Assembly: GCF_019112545.1 (NCBI RefSeq)
Contig: NW_025064902.1
Span: 294,623 to 358,622 of the forward strand
Length of the DNA: 64,000 nucleotides
From: Guyanagaster necrorhizus
Lineage: Eukaryota; Basidiomycota; Agaricomycetes; Agaricales; Physalacriaceae
Reading direction: 5' to 3'
The position numbers and the translations under genes are program-made. This document shows, piece after piece, positions 47,927-59,885 of this stretch (the stretch's first letter is position 1; every line of letters begins with the position of its first letter). The notes beneath the pieces are model-generated. The model ran no database searches. It was not told the DNA's origin and saw nothing but the letters and a program-made list of their open reading frames with translations.

Positions 47927-50736
47927 GGATCGTGGAGCCCGTTTGGGATGAGTGGGATGGTAGGCTTCGGAGGCATTGGTTATGCGAGAAGTAGAGTCCT
48001 CGGGGTAAAGTTAAGTTTATTGGTTTAGATAAATACCTGTTAAGCATTCAAGGCCATTCGTGGAGAGCGGCGAGTTAACGTCCTTCAAGATGCGTTCATC
48101 TGTATACTGTTCCATCTCCCGTCTTAACATTATAATATATCGTTGCATCTCTACCAGAACTTCCTATTCCACGCCAAAACGTTTTCGTATTTACATGCAA
48201 GGTTTTTCAGAGAGCATCTGGATCTTTGTTCGATGAAGTGCCAGCCCTGCTGGCAGTACTCGTCGAGTTCATTCTGGTCCGGCATCATTCAGTAGAATAT
48301 CAATGATGGGTTAGGAATCTACATGGAGTTCAAGTATATCATTCCTTTGGTTCCTATGCCGTATCGGTAGGACATTTTATGAACGTAACTAGTGGTCTGT
48401 ACTACTTCCGTGCCAGACGCAAGGTTCGATAGGCTGGTTTGGTTTAATTCCTTTGAGGAGATTTACACGTTACTGTATTCTGATTGATCAACAAATTCGT
48501 GGACCGTTCCTTGTTTGACGGGGCTTCTTCTGTACATGACAACGGCAAAAGTTCGCTGAAGATGAAGGTATATATCTCAACTGCTGACCTCAGTGGCCCC
48601 GGATTTGATGGTTGCCGCCGAGATCGACGGAGACTGACTGGATCGACCATCATTATAATTCATTACGCGGGTATAACCAGGGTAAGTCCAAACTTCTACC
48701 TGTCGCTTCGCAGTGGGTCGTGCACTTGGTTCCTTGCTGCCAAATCTCTCATGACCCACATCGCCCAGGATCGTGGAATCCGTTGGTCTGCCAGGGTCAG
48801 GCGAGAAGAGAAGAACGAGCCGGGCATCATGTTCCACTGACGCTGTTTGGTCCGATTCAGTTTGAAAGAACCCCGATTCGGCTAAGTTGCGCCAGCTTCT
48901 TGACCCCATGTGCCTGTGTGACTATGGTCTACCCATGGCCCATGGGCTGCAAGTTTTTCTGCCACAAGGCCCGTGAAGCATATAAAAGTGCATATGTCGA
49001 ATAATATGTGTGTACTCTTTGAATGCACATGCTCCGTGTGGTAAGCTGGAAGGAGCCAAGTAAGAGCATTGACCCACCTTAGCCTCTTTATGGTCTCCTC
49101 ACTGCTGCTCCTGCTTGCTTGGCTTACAGGTAGCAGGTGTCGCTGTCCGTGCTCCCCCATTTACTCCAAACATAATCTGAACCCCCCCCCCAATGCTAAG
49201 GATCCTGTCGTACGTCGAGCTCTAGAATAAGTTAGATCCTCCCGTCGCCCAGCCAGTTTCAGACTCACATTCTCGTTCGCCAAAAAAGGATAGACTGAAA
49301 AAAAAAACGACATCCGATCGATATGAAATGTGGAAGTCGTCTTTCTCTCGGAACTGCGGGATACCCTTGGACGGCCGGAGGTGTTTCTGGCGCTTTCGTG
49401 TTGACGCCTGAAACATTTCGTCCGTCGACAAGAACATATCTTTCAGTGCTAAGCTCAATCTGTACAGTGGTTTAGCTGCCGGTTTTTCTCGTATTCGTCC
49501 TGGGAGAAATTTTTGCAGAAAACGAGCCGAGGATGACCAGTGCGGCCGGGGGGGCAGTGCATCTCTCGCCGAACGAGATCTGGATCAAACAAACAAACAC
49601 AAAACGGATGGACAACGCAACGATAACATCACCTGTTTGAGCGTCCGGAAGCGTAAAGATTATCAGAAAATCCAATAATCTTATCTCCTCGATCCTCATG
49701 GGTACTTGATCGGGGACTTGCAGGCCTGGAATTCGTTTTTGGATTTGCACAGTGCGCGTACGTTTGGGGGGGGGATTATTTTCGTAATTGGTCGCGGTAG
49801 CGATGTAGCATCATGGAGGCAGGCCTGCGATACTGCGTTTAAGCGTACTGTACAACAGAGAGAGATGGATGTACGAACGGCCCATGGTCTAGGCTTATCA
49901 TCCGAACATTCGCAATGCGACCTTTAGCTGCGATCGTAGCTGCGCGCAGATACGGAACTGACGTCCAAGCAGCATTCAGGGGCTTAGGGTTTGAGATTTT
50001 ATCCATCAGAGTGGACAAATGCAGTTGGAAAAGGATACGAGAAGAGGTATATCGTCCGTCCTGGACGGGAGCATAAGGGAATGTTGCGCCCGAGCTGAAA
50101 GCGCTCTGATAGTCTGATAGTCGCGACGACTCTCTCCGGTAAGTACAACCTGTAACTCACCCTAGGACATGAAACTCACTCACGAGACGTCAAAAATGTT
50201 TCATCTTCTTGGACTCGTGTGACCGAGCATGAATGTTCACTACCATCGAAGAGGTGCCGCTGCCGCCGAAAACTACCGAATGAATTATCAGTAAAGGTCC
50301 ATGACATGGATAGAGAGGTGGCTATGCTTGCCTTCTCCTTCTAGTCCAGTCGTGAACACCATCGATGATTTGGACCCATTGCATGGATGATATCTGTTGC
50401 ATCATAGATACACTGCATGGTATAACGGCTTCCAATCATTTATCGACTAACGAGACAGATTGACCGTACCAGGAAGTGCATAGAACCGAACGGACTTTCT
50501 TGATGGCGCAGACAGCACTGATGCCTACAGAGTCTTCCCTGGTTCACACCGAGGCAGTGCGAATGGGCGAAACTACAGGGCGCGTAAATCAGCATCTGCA
50601 GATACGGATCGATCACACGAATTCGTATCCATGAGACCTTTTTTTTTTTCTTCTTGCTGTTCCCTGGGTTTCTGGAGGAGAACAGGTGAGATGAGGCTGT
50701 TCATGCTGATGATCGCAAGCACCACGCAACGCCCCG
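47927..50736. other. Gene-poor spacer
   Basis: 2.8 kb without a convincing gene. Several frames of 60-130 codons on both strands show no family resemblance. A multi-exon gene cannot be excluded. Confidence 0.35.
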
Positions 50737-51538
50737 TCAATTTTCGCATCGTCGACGAAGGAAGACGTGTACGCTGTCTTCAAGCTTGATATCAACTAAA
50801 AGAAAGAGTTCTGATGTTGTTGATATTGAAGGGGCGCCCGCACTATCTTACTCACCTCGATCAATACCGACGAAAGAAGGGGAGAGGTTTGGTTCGGAGC
50901 GCTTGATTAGTTTGATGGCAGAAGCATTGATGGCATCGTCTTGTATCAGTTCGTACGGAAGGAACACGGACCCTTGAATAATATTATCTTGTAGCAAGCA
51001 TTGAAAGGATTGCGGCATGACTGAAGTATGTGTTTGTGTTTCAGAACAAGTTCATCTTTGCGATAGCTTAACGTGTGACTAGGAATGATACAGCGGATGT
51101 CTTCAGGGGCATGGATCTATTGAGGGAGAAAATGTTAAGGTCCTTCCTGTGCAGACTAAAAAAGTCACCCAAATTCGGGCCTTTGGGAGCCGGTTAAAGA
51201 CCTTGAGAGAAATTAGTTAGGCTGTACCAAGGGTTAATCATTAATCCTCCGCACCTCAACTATAATTTTCGTCCGCAGCCTTCGATGGATAGCGGTTTAC
51301 ATCGAGGCGTGCTTGCTCATGAATGAAGGTAACCTTTAGAGGATGCATCGTTTCATTATCCATATACCACGAAAGAGTTTCATTTCCCGTACCAGCCAAT
51401 AGGATCGCTGACAAGGATGAGAATGTCGTACACATGATCCGGAAATCGGAGAAAATCAGTCAAAAAGGTGTGGCCGTCCTCGGGTAATCCAGAGTAGACG
51501 CAAAGCGTGGAGCGTGGCCGGGCCTTGGGTGAAGCCAT
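50737..51538 (-). CDS. Six-exon gene for a 158-aa protein of unknown function (hand-assembled)
   Basis: Complement of 51538-51393, 51279-51255, 51201-51157, 51116-51080, 51020-50856 and 50795-50737. All five introns are GT-AG and 36-113 nt, and the summed exons (477 nt) make one frame with stop. The product begins MASPKARPRSTLCVYSGLPE, continues GHTFLTDFLRFPDHVYDILI, contains VFLPYELIQDDAINASAIKL and ends with an acidic-then-basic tail (DSVHVFLRRRCEN). No signal peptide and no sure membrane segment; slightly hydrophobic helices are likely. No single open frame exceeds 60 codons, so ORF scans would miss it. I do not recognise a family. The model is unproven, but six-way phase agreement is unlikely by chance. 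Confidence 0.45.
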
Positions 51539-52421
51539 AAAAAGTCCTGGGATACATAAAAGGTATGGAGCCCATTGGCTGGACAGCTTCTAGCGCAGAC
51601 ATCGGAGTGTATTCATTCATTCTCATCAGTAGTCAAGACTTGGTCTTCATCCCCGTTCTCTGCGCAAGTGAAGGCTCCGAACGATCTAGCACATGGTCAA
51701 AGTTCGTCATCATGAAGATGAAAACCTTAAAAACATACATTCAGTTGCCCCGTTTCCCAAGCATACTGGCTGTCGTCCTCCAGGTATGCCGCTGTACTTC
51801 AAGGTTGAGCCGTGAGCCGGCACGGACACATCGATCCGATCTCCATCAAAATTCTTACCACCTCGGCATTTTCCGGCGTCCATTTTGAACTTGAACTTGC
51901 GACTTCAATTGAAGCAGTACTGTGCTGTGGCATTCAAATCATCTCTCTGGAATACAAAATCAATTGACGAAATCAATTGATCATCACGGGCTGAACGCCG
52001 TGGCCCCGTGGCTCAGAGCATAGGAATCATCAAGCGGGGCTACCAAATATCCGCGATCATTCAAACGGTGGTGTACTTTGTACGAAACAAGGTCCCGGTC
52101 CCCCCCAAAACTCCCGGATTCATCTGGCAGATACGTTTGTGAGCACTTTCACAACTGCCTGCCCTCTTCCCAAGTTCTTACAATTGATTCGCCAGCTTGT
52201 TCGCTCTTTTATTACTTGCGCCAAAATTGAACATGACATCACGTATGTGGTTCTCCGCATGGATGGATGGAGCCCACGCTGGTCATGTCAGGCTCCGGTG
52301 TCCTTGGTCTTAGCGCTGAGCGGTACCTGCATCTGATATTCTCACCATCAGTGTTGCAGGGGTCAGGGCGTGTCTTTTGCTCTCCCTCCAGCAGTGCAGT
52401 GGACAGGACTCGTACGCGGAC
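51539..52421. other. Divergent intergenic region
   Basis: 880 bases between the unknown 158-aa gene and the membrane-protein gene. No gene recognised; a short 107-codon frame at 51565-51888 lacks resemblance. Confidence 0.35.
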
Positions 52422-54079
52422 ATGAGTCGCCTAATGTACTTCATTATCGTTTCTCTGATGGCTGTCACTCTTGCATCGGCTTCAACAATAGTCCCGCGCG
52501 GGCCCCAGACTAATGCAACTTGCACCAGTGATTATGATTGGACTGACAACGAATCAGGTTTGAGTCCTTGTCTGCTGGCGTCGTATTTGTTGGGATCCTG
52601 TTTGACTGGTGGTGCGTGCATTGATAGTGGCTTCTTTAAGCGACTGATATGTCGATCGGGTGCAGATTACGGCGTATGGTCTTTACCGGCCGACTCTCAT
52701 TATGACCCTCCGAATGTCGGTACCATGTCGTCGACTCCATGCTCATGGTACGTCAGAGTTATGTCTCTTCTCAATTGTCTTATCTTAGGATCCGGTGTAG
52801 TTCTTGGTCCGTTTATAACCTCTTAAGTGCTTGCACGGTATGCCAAGGCAATGTGAATTCCGTTCTGAGGTGAGGATGTCTCCTCTTCCATCAGAATAGT
52901 TCACCATGCTGAATGTCATTAGCTGGGCCTACTACAAAGCAGAATGCCCGGACAACGACTTGTCCACGACAACGTAAGACCACCTCGGAATTCGGATTTA
53001 AGGATTCTATTCACAATTTTTTCCAGGTTCTATCCTTACGATAAAGGTTATGAACTTCCTGAACCGGCTTCTATTCCGTACTGGGCCGCCCAAAATCGTT
53101 AGTTGACTTGGTCTTATTTCTTCGGAGGGGAGATTGTTCACCATCTACTCACATGATAGCGCTGAATTGGCCTGATGGGAGTTTTGATTCCTCGGATGCC
53201 AAAGACCTGTCTTCTCAAGGTGGGTTGAAGTTGACCGCACTTCGAATCATGTACAACTGACATATTTCAACAGATCATCCTGATCTTACTTCAGATAATG
53301 GCACCGCCAATAATAATGGCTCTTCCACTCCCGTCGGTCCCATCGTCGGAGGCGTTGTGGGCGGTGTGGGCGTCCTAGCTCTCTCAGCCCTTATTGCTTT
53401 CTTCCTTTTCCGACGCCATCGTCGACGTGGATCTACTACTAAAAGTGCAGATCGAACCAGTGGACAGGCAAACGGGGACACACGCTCTACAATGCATCTC
53501 CGGTCCAACTCAGCGATGACCCAGATCTCCGTCCCTACCTCATTCCACTCCAGCGGTGTAGTCAACATGATGAACCACTCACCTCCACTGAGCTCTCAAA
53601 GCCCAACCAGACCGACATTGCACTCACGTTCGAGTTCCAGCGACGTGGGAAGCCATGCATCGTACTTTGGCTCCATCCACGGAACGTCCGCGCTCATGTC
53701 TCCCACCACTGCGGAGTCACAGAGGATGTCAGTGAATCTGGAGGACATCATCACGCCTTTCACTGGCTCCCTCTCGGATCGTGGAACGGCGGCGTATCAC
53801 ATCGATGCGACTTCAATGTCGTCAGCGTCGCATGACACTGGTAGCAACGACGGAAGTGTGGGTCTCCCCGGGCATAATTCAAACAACAATCCGCGCATGA
53901 ACCCGCCAGCATACAGCCGGTATCCCAACCAAATTCATCAGGCGCTGGAAGAAGCGCCGCCGGTGAGTACCGGGAAGGAAGGGATGCAGGTCCAGAACCC
54001 AGTGGGGAGTCGGCCTCATTCCGTAGTTCCGCCGCCGCCGCCTAGTGACACTGTCTTTGACGTCTCTAGGATAGCTTGA
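52422..54079 (+). CDS. Secreted-ectodomain single-pass membrane protein with Cys-rich domain
   Basis: Seven exons by hand. Signal peptide MSRLMYFIIVSLMAVTLASA, then an ectodomain with the pattern GLSPCLLASYLLGSC, CSCACTVCQG and WAYYKAEC, ending PASIPYWAAQN. This cysteine spacing recurs in a large basidiomycete family of type I membrane proteins. A Ser/Asn-rich stalk leads to a single helix (VGPIVGGVVGGVGVLALSAL and on) and a basic stop-transfer RRHRRRG. The ~200-residue cytosolic tail is Ser/Pro-rich and disordered, with a PPPPP stretch near the end. Likely a plasma-membrane surface protein; wall-sensor or signalling roles have been guessed for such proteins but not shown here. Start chosen at ATG 52422. 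Confidence 0.8.
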
Positions 54080-54353
54080 TATATTTCACTTTTTGTGGAT
54101 ATTGCAGGGCTGATCGCCAAGCATATCTATATGTGGTGCTCGTGCAGGCCCGCAGAGTGTACTTATATGCGTATATTAAAAATGGAAGGATTATTCGCGA
54201 TGTAGACTAGAATTTTGCCTGACTAGCGTGTATATTGTGCGAAGAGGGTCGTCGTGAAATTATTTTTCTTCACAGGCGTGGCGTTATGTGTGAGTATTTA
54301 AGGTTGTTCACCAGTCCGGCTTCTTTTCCCTTCAAACCCCCCCCCCACTCGTC

Positions 54354-55534
54354 ATGCCACGGTCTATCTTGGTTCTTCACGGGTACATGTGTATTTCGTT
54401 GCGCTTCCTTAGGCCCGTTTGGCTAACAACTCTTGTGGAAAAGATACGCCCAAAATGCAACTATCTTCAGCAAACGCGTTGGTTTTTCTAATATCAGATC
54501 TGAGAGAAGCCATTGATAACATCGTGCTTCGCTTCTTTAGCTCGGATCTCTTCGAAAAGAATGCGGAAAGGATATCGAATTAGGTTCGTCTGTATGGCTA
54601 TAAATTTTATAGGCTCACCCATGAAGTATTATCCTAGTTTTCGTCGACGCTCCCCATATCATCCAACCGGCCGATCTACGTGCTAATGCGTCACAAACTG
54701 AGCTGGGGGCTTTTGATCCCGCTGATGGCCAGCCTAGAAGGTGGTATGATGTTTATCGTGACCTCACTAGAGCTATCGGACTGGAAGAATCTCTCATGAT
54801 GCTCAGAGATATTCTCAAGCAGAGGACATTTGATGTATGTGACCCTTCTTTCATCATGAAGACACATTTGGTTGAACTTTTAACGCGTCCACTGGCAGGG
54901 TGTATTTGGGTTCAGGTAAGTATTAATGTGCTCATGGCTAGAGAGGAAAAGTTCGAATGCGTTTCTGTTGTCAGCCAAGGTGCGGCGATGGCAGCCTTGC
55001 TTTCGGCATTGGTATGCCAACGGTTAAATTCCTTTGCCGCTGTTGATTCATGAACCATGGAGCAGCTCGAAAAACCTCAATCGTATCCTCCGTTTCTCAC
55101 CGATGCCAAGCCGCCTCATCCCCCGTTGTGGGTCCCTTCCCTCGGCATTTCTTAAAAAAAAACGAAGCTGAACCATACATGTCCAGTCAATTTTGCGTCT
55201 GTATCGCTGGGTACAAGATTACAGATCCGCTGGCTGATCTTGTGTTTAACCCCACGTATGCAACACCGACACTTCATGTCATCGGTAAAAATGACATAGT
55301 GGTGCTCGAAGAATAGACGACAATTCTTTCAGGGATATCAGAAAGCAAACGCGTCGAGGAACATGATGGAGGTGAGATGCATAATCTGAAGTTTCCGGTA
55401 GAATCTTACCAGTGTTTTGCACAGGCCACTTTGTTCCGTCAAAGATATCATGGAGGAAATTCTTCTTAGCATATCTCTTAGATCCTCTGGGTGACATGCC
55501 ATCACCTGGAAGGGGATGGAAGGCATGTGCCTGA
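54354..55534 (+). pseudogene. FSH-type serine hydrolase with in-frame stop before catalytic His
   Basis: Nine-exon model. MPRSILVLHGY starts an alpha/beta-hydrolase of the FSH family (PF03959-type). It continues YAQNATIFSKR, LGSLRKECGKDIELVFVDAP, GAFDPADGQPRRWYD, then FGFSQGAAMAALLSAL with the nucleophile Ser, FCVCIAGYKI, and TPTLHVIGKNDIVVLEE with the catalytic Asp. The next codon (55314-55316) is TAG, where the family has an Arg or Ser. In the same frame coding resumes (KRVEEHDGGHFVPSKISW), containing the catalytic His, across an intron near 55371-55422 and ends at 55534 (DMPSPGRGWKACA). Translation would stop before the His, so the enzyme should be inactive unless the stop is a sequencing error or strain variant. 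Members are small cytosolic esterases, some tied to secondary metabolism. Confidence 0.78.
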
Positions 55535-55610
55535 GATCTTCTTTCTATGCCAAAGCATTTCACAAGTGCAGAGGGAGCTTGTGAAATGTGAATGCTTTGG
55601 CATAGAAGAT
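55535..55610. repeat. Bulged stem-loop just 3' of the FSH gene
   Basis: Arms 55536-55566 and 55578-55610 are inverted repeats: ATCTTC, TATGCCAAAGCA and TTTCACAAG pair in order, interrupted by a 4-nt and a 6-nt bulge, with an 11-nt loop (TGCAGAGGGAG). It lies in the likely 3' untranslated region, so it could be a transcript-end or RNA-stability structure. It could also be a fold-back repeat remnant. Confidence 0.75.
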
Positions 55611-55772
55611 GTTAGACACACATCTAGATTAAAATCAAGTGTACATATATCTTTAGAATGTAGGGCTGCATAGAGAAAAAAATGGTTTCTTGGAGCTGGT
55701 GAATATACCAAGATGAATAATCATAGGTGACCAGAAGACAACACTAGTGAACCCAAGTGCTATCCCCATACA

Positions 55773-55884
55773 GGGATCCTCGATCATGTCTTGATTTCAT
55801 ACGCAAATCTAAAATAAACTGATGCATATAAGACTATCTGCTTTTGGATTCGCGTATGAAATCAAGACATAATCGAGGATCCCC
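55773..55884. repeat. Long inverted repeat (about 37-bp arms) upstream of the C2H2 gene
   Basis: Left arm 55773-55809 (starts GGGATCCTCGATCATG, ends CATACGCAAATC) and right arm 55847-55883 are reverse complements with two mismatches. A ~37-nt AT-rich loop separates them. The structure ends 90 bases before the start codon of the C2H2 gene. No clear target duplication flanks it. It could be a tiny fold-back or MITE-like element, or a regulatory hairpin in the 5' region. Confidence 0.85.
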
Positions 55885-55972
55885 GATTTGTCTTGGCGTT
55901 TTCGTATAAAAAGGGCAAAAACTTGGCTCAAAGTCATTTCCAGCAGTAACCACCACCACCACCGCTCTGCAG

Positions 55973-57056
55973 ATGAACGCCCTCCCGAACGTTGACTTCC
56001 AGCCTCTACAGATGAACGGCGTCCCTTCTTCGCGGCCTGAGGATTCACATGAGACAGAGAGTCCAACCCGATCTTCAGGTCCTCCGTTTTCCCAGAACGA
56101 CCCATACGACCACCTCTCCGACTTCGATTTCAGGCAGGATGTCGCTGCTATCGCGGATATGATTTTCACCGATAACATCTTCCAAGACCTTTTCTCCTAC
56201 CTTCTGCCAACGGACTCGCCCATCATTTCTGGCGACACTTCGACATTTCACTTGGACCCTCCTTTGGCTCCTCCCGCGACACCATCTATCCCACTGGAGC
56301 CGGACTCCGAGTGGCCGCTCTCAACACCGACTCTTATGTGCGTCAATGTATCGGAACTCACATCTTCCTCATTGTCCACGGCATCCTCTTCATTCTTTCC
56401 GGAGCAACGTCCTGACCCGTTGCCTTCTCCTGAGGCAAACACACAGCCCGCTTATCAGGACTTCTCGCCATTTAGGATGCTACAGTCTAACTCGGAGATG
56501 TCCTCAGCTTCTAACTCGTACACGAAGTCTATGAGCAATTCACCACAGTCGGAATCCGAATTTTCCTACCACGGAGACAACGAATCGGATTCTGGTTCAG
56601 CCTACCACCCTAGTCCAGGACCCTCGAACCCCAGAAAGAGAACTCGGTCGACCACGACGACGAAGCACTTGGGCGAGAAGGACGGCCGTGGCAATAAGAA
56701 AAGTCGCGGAAGGAAAGTTCCCGTTGTTCCGGAGTTCCGTCAAGACGATCAGTTTGAAGCAGGGCTTTACGAGGTGATTGAATCGACTCCGTTCGGCTTG
56801 AAGAAGATAGGCTGTATCGACAAGGACGAAAGGCAATACGTTTGCGCGTACGAAGAATGCGGAAAGTGCTTCGGTCGAGGCGAGCATCTGAAGAGGCATA
56901 TCAGGGCCCTCCACACATGCCAAAAGCGTGCGCTCGACCTTTTCTCTCGGTTCCGGTGCTCACAACTCCCTAGCTCATAAATGTCTGAAAAAAGGCTGCC
57001 TGAGGTCTTTCAGCAGGAAAGACAATCTGAAGCAGCATATAAGTATCTCCCATTGA
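55973..57056 (+). CDS. C2H2 zinc-finger transcription factor (345 aa)
   Basis: Two exons, 55973-56927 and 56974-57056, with a 46-nt intron (GTGCGC donor, CCCTAG acceptor). A long Ser/Pro/acidic N-terminal region (QNDPYDHLSDFDFRQD, DNIFQDLFSYLLPTDSP) looks like an activation domain. It is followed by a basic stretch (NPRKRTRSTTTTK, GNKKSRGRK, likely nuclear signal). Two tandem C2H2 fingers end the protein: YVCAYEECGKCFGRGEHLKR with H-x4-H, linker TCQKPHKC, then CLKKGCLRSFSRKDNLKQ with the final H-x4-H at the very C-terminus. The intron splits the linker, and without splicing the second finger is lost. The layout recalls Msn2-like C-terminal finger pairs. Target unknown. Confidence 0.87.
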
Positions 57057-57471
57057 GGCAATTGTCTCTCGCGTTGCCCATTTTCCCTCACCCGCAAAGC
57101 TAAGAACTTTTAACATTCTCTTCGTCTCGTTGCTCTCCGTTGAAATCCGTCGGCTATCCTGAACCATATATAATACATCCATTCACCACTTTACACCGTA
57201 CCGCTAAGCTTTGAACTCTCTTCACTTCAAGTAATAATTTCTATCTGTACTCGCTTTGTTATACATACATAATTCATGATTCACATGGACTTAAGAAACT
57301 GTTGCGGACATGCGGAATTCTCTCCATCTCCGGAGGTCTCACCCGGAAATAAATCATTTCTCCATGTTGCACATGAAGCCAGTTGGCTGTAGTGCCGTGA
57401 GACAACAAGCGCATCCAATTGTGGTGGCAGCCCACCGCAAAGTCTGTGTAACATCAAATTATTATAACCTC
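57057..57471. other. Convergent intergenic region
   Basis: About 415 bases between two convergent genes; 3' untranslated sequences are expected. Nothing specific seen. Confidence 0.4.
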
Positions 57472-58877
57472 TCAGTCATACCAAACGGCATTTGCGCAGC
57501 ACCCTCCGTCGACCAGGTCGATGTGAGCCACGGCAGTGGCGTTTGATGCGTCGTCCAGCAGCTGCCAAATCTCGACAAACCCGACGGATGTGTCCGTGAT
57601 GGCGGCAAACTCATCCGCAAACGATGCGGGGCTTACAGCGTTGGAGGTGCCCCCCGAGGTTGTGGTGGGGGTGACGAAGAGCTGGTTTGCGATGGAGCCG
57701 TTTCCGTTTAGGCTGAACACGGAAAGGTACCCCGTTTCGTTGGTTTCACGGGACCGGGTTGTCGCCCAGAGGTAAGTCGCGTTGGCGGACACCTGGACTT
57801 CGTCAGCCCAGTGCGTGCTCGAATCGGAATCTGTATAAGGTGTCGCATACGTTAACTTGGTTTGCTCGCTTGCTTGGCTGGAGCAACTGATGGTGTCGTG
57901 GGGTGCTTACCTGGTGGGAGAAGAGAATACGAGACATTGAAGTAAACGGGCTGATGGGTTTGCCCGTCGATGCTGTACTGCGCAACCTCGTTCGCTTCCT
58001 GAAACAAAAATTTGAAATTTAGTCTTGAGTCAAAAAAAAAAAAAAGCATTTCATCCGTTTTACCTCTAAGATGACAAACAAGTATTCGCCATTCGGATGG
58101 ACTGTTAGATGCCTGGGATTGTTTCCTTCCGCAGGTGCGTCTAACACTCCAATATCGGTCAGTTCTCCGGTGGCGATGTCGACGCCGAATGTCCAGATCT
58201 TGTCGTCGCTGTCATCTGCAGCATAGAGATACGTGCTATTGGGAAGAAGAGCAAGACCGTGGACGCCAGAGGAACCCGATGTGAAGGTGTAGTTTTGGGT
58301 AATGGATGAGAAGTCGGCCGGTATAACGGTTCCACAGTCTCCAAAGGGTATTCCTGAATCCGGGAATGTGAGCGAAACAATAGGCAGGATCGCGCAACAT
58401 ACCGTATACGGTGTAGGGCTCGACCTTGGAAGAGGTGATAAATATAGCTCGAGTGGATGAGCCTGATCAGAGGAAATGGGTCAGGTCATAGAAACAATGT
58501 ACGTCGTAAAGAAGTAAGCGCACAGTTGCTCTCAAGAGGGACGGATGCATTATACGTGACGCTGGTACTGTTCACCACATTGAAGTATCCGTATGCGCTG
58601 TCGCTTGCCGTGTAAAGGCTTTTCCGGTCATGCTGCAGAAAGGTGGATGGTAAGACAAGAGAACAGCGCGAGGTACATGAACACCTACGCTCAGATTTAT
58701 CCACGGATGTTCACTGGGTGTCGTGATGTTCGCAGCAAGAGTCAGCGAGTAAGTCTCGTCGTCGAACTCCAGTGCATAAATCGCATGGGTGGAGAAAGTT
58801 CCAACAAAAAGATGGTGGACTGCCGCTGAACAGAAGCTTGATAACAAGAGAGCTACTGCGACTCTTGACAGGATCAT
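57472..58877 (-). CDS. Carboxy-cis,cis-muconate cyclase-like seven-bladed propeller with signal peptide
   Basis: Six exons on the minus strand, roughly 350 residues. The start MILSRVAVALLLSSFCSAAV is a signal peptide. Repeated blade motifs follow: HHLFVGTFSTHAIYALEFDD, HDRKSLYTASDSAYGYFNVV, GVHGLALLPNSTYLYAADDS, NPRHLTVHPNGEYLFVILE, EANEVAQYSIDG, VSANATYLWATTRSRETN, EIWQLLD. This is the lactonase/CMLE propeller family (PF10282-type), which in fungi includes 3-carboxy-cis,cis-muconate cyclase of the protocatechuate branch of aromatic degradation. Several NxT/S sites fit secretion. A secreted member is at odds with a cytosolic pathway role, so it may act on another lactone or sugar substrate outside the cell. 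Confidence 0.82.
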
Positions 58878-59267
58878 GAGATAATGCAGAGAAGGACTGG
58901 TATCGCGGCAGACTTTTATACCCTGCTGGTGGGCTATTAATAGTATCTTCAACCAGGGAGTAAAAGTTATATAAAAATAAAACGTGAGTACGAGAAAATT
59001 CGCAGCACTTACGACAATAATTGCCTATTGGCACTGCTGCGCATGGTTTTTTCACCATAACGTCCCTAAGGCATCACTCGTGAATATTCCTACTGAACCT
59101 TGAGAATCCATGTGCCAGTGATGTGCGAACGTCGGTATGGAGAGAACAAGCCTACGGAGTTGCCACTGTCCGCAGTTCGTCAACCAATGGGACAATTGCG
59201 GTTACTAACATGACATCTTCACAGCGAGGGCTCGCACTCTTAGGTCACCGTCGACGGGCAATTGGCA

Positions 59268-59885
59268 CTAGAGTGTCTTTGAATTTTCTGAAGAGTAAGT
59301 CGGCATGTCTCTATACGCTTCCTTGAAACAGTTGCAATAGGTTAGTTTTGGAAAGAATAGAATAACACGAGGAGAGGATCTACTCCAAAGACGCGAGAAC
59401 TGCGGTAAATACCTCATTTGTGCCGGTCCCTGGAAGATGAGCATCAGAGTCGTCTAGGATACGGACACCATCTGAGCAATTTGAACACATTAGCTTGTTA
59501 GTACAAACAGAGGCCGATCCCGGTAGTTCTTGCGTAGCTGGTTAGCTCTGAGCACCGTATTCTTGAACAGGCACTTGTCCTCGCAAAGTATGTCAAACCA
59601 AGGATAGGTCGGATATCTTCCTTGGTTAGGAACGAGACCACCTGTAGACGTGTCAATTACATATCAGCGAGGAGCTTGGAATAAGGGCCCAAAGCTCACC
59701 GACTTATCGCCAGGTCCCCTTGCATCCCAATTGACGCTGTCTTGACTCTTTGGAAAGGATGTCCCTGTACATGTATCACTGTATAGCGGAGAAATCACGT
59801 CTTCTTCCCAAGCTGAGGATCGTAGCAAGCAGAGGCGGTCTTGTTGTTACCTGGACCTCAGTAAAGAGTATGGACAGAGACGCAT
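59268..59885 (-). CDS. Possible small multi-exon gene, frame ambiguous
   Basis: A minus-strand model, complement of 59885-59876, 59812-59700, 59641-59509, 59471-59413 and 59321-59268, stays in phase and gives 122 residues (SWEEDVISPLYSDT, then GVRILDDSDAHLPGTGTNE, ending SENSKTL). However, the third exon is also open in another frame that looks more protein-like (YPTYPWFDILCEDKCLFKN), so the model is doubtful. No family is recognised. Confidence 0.22.
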
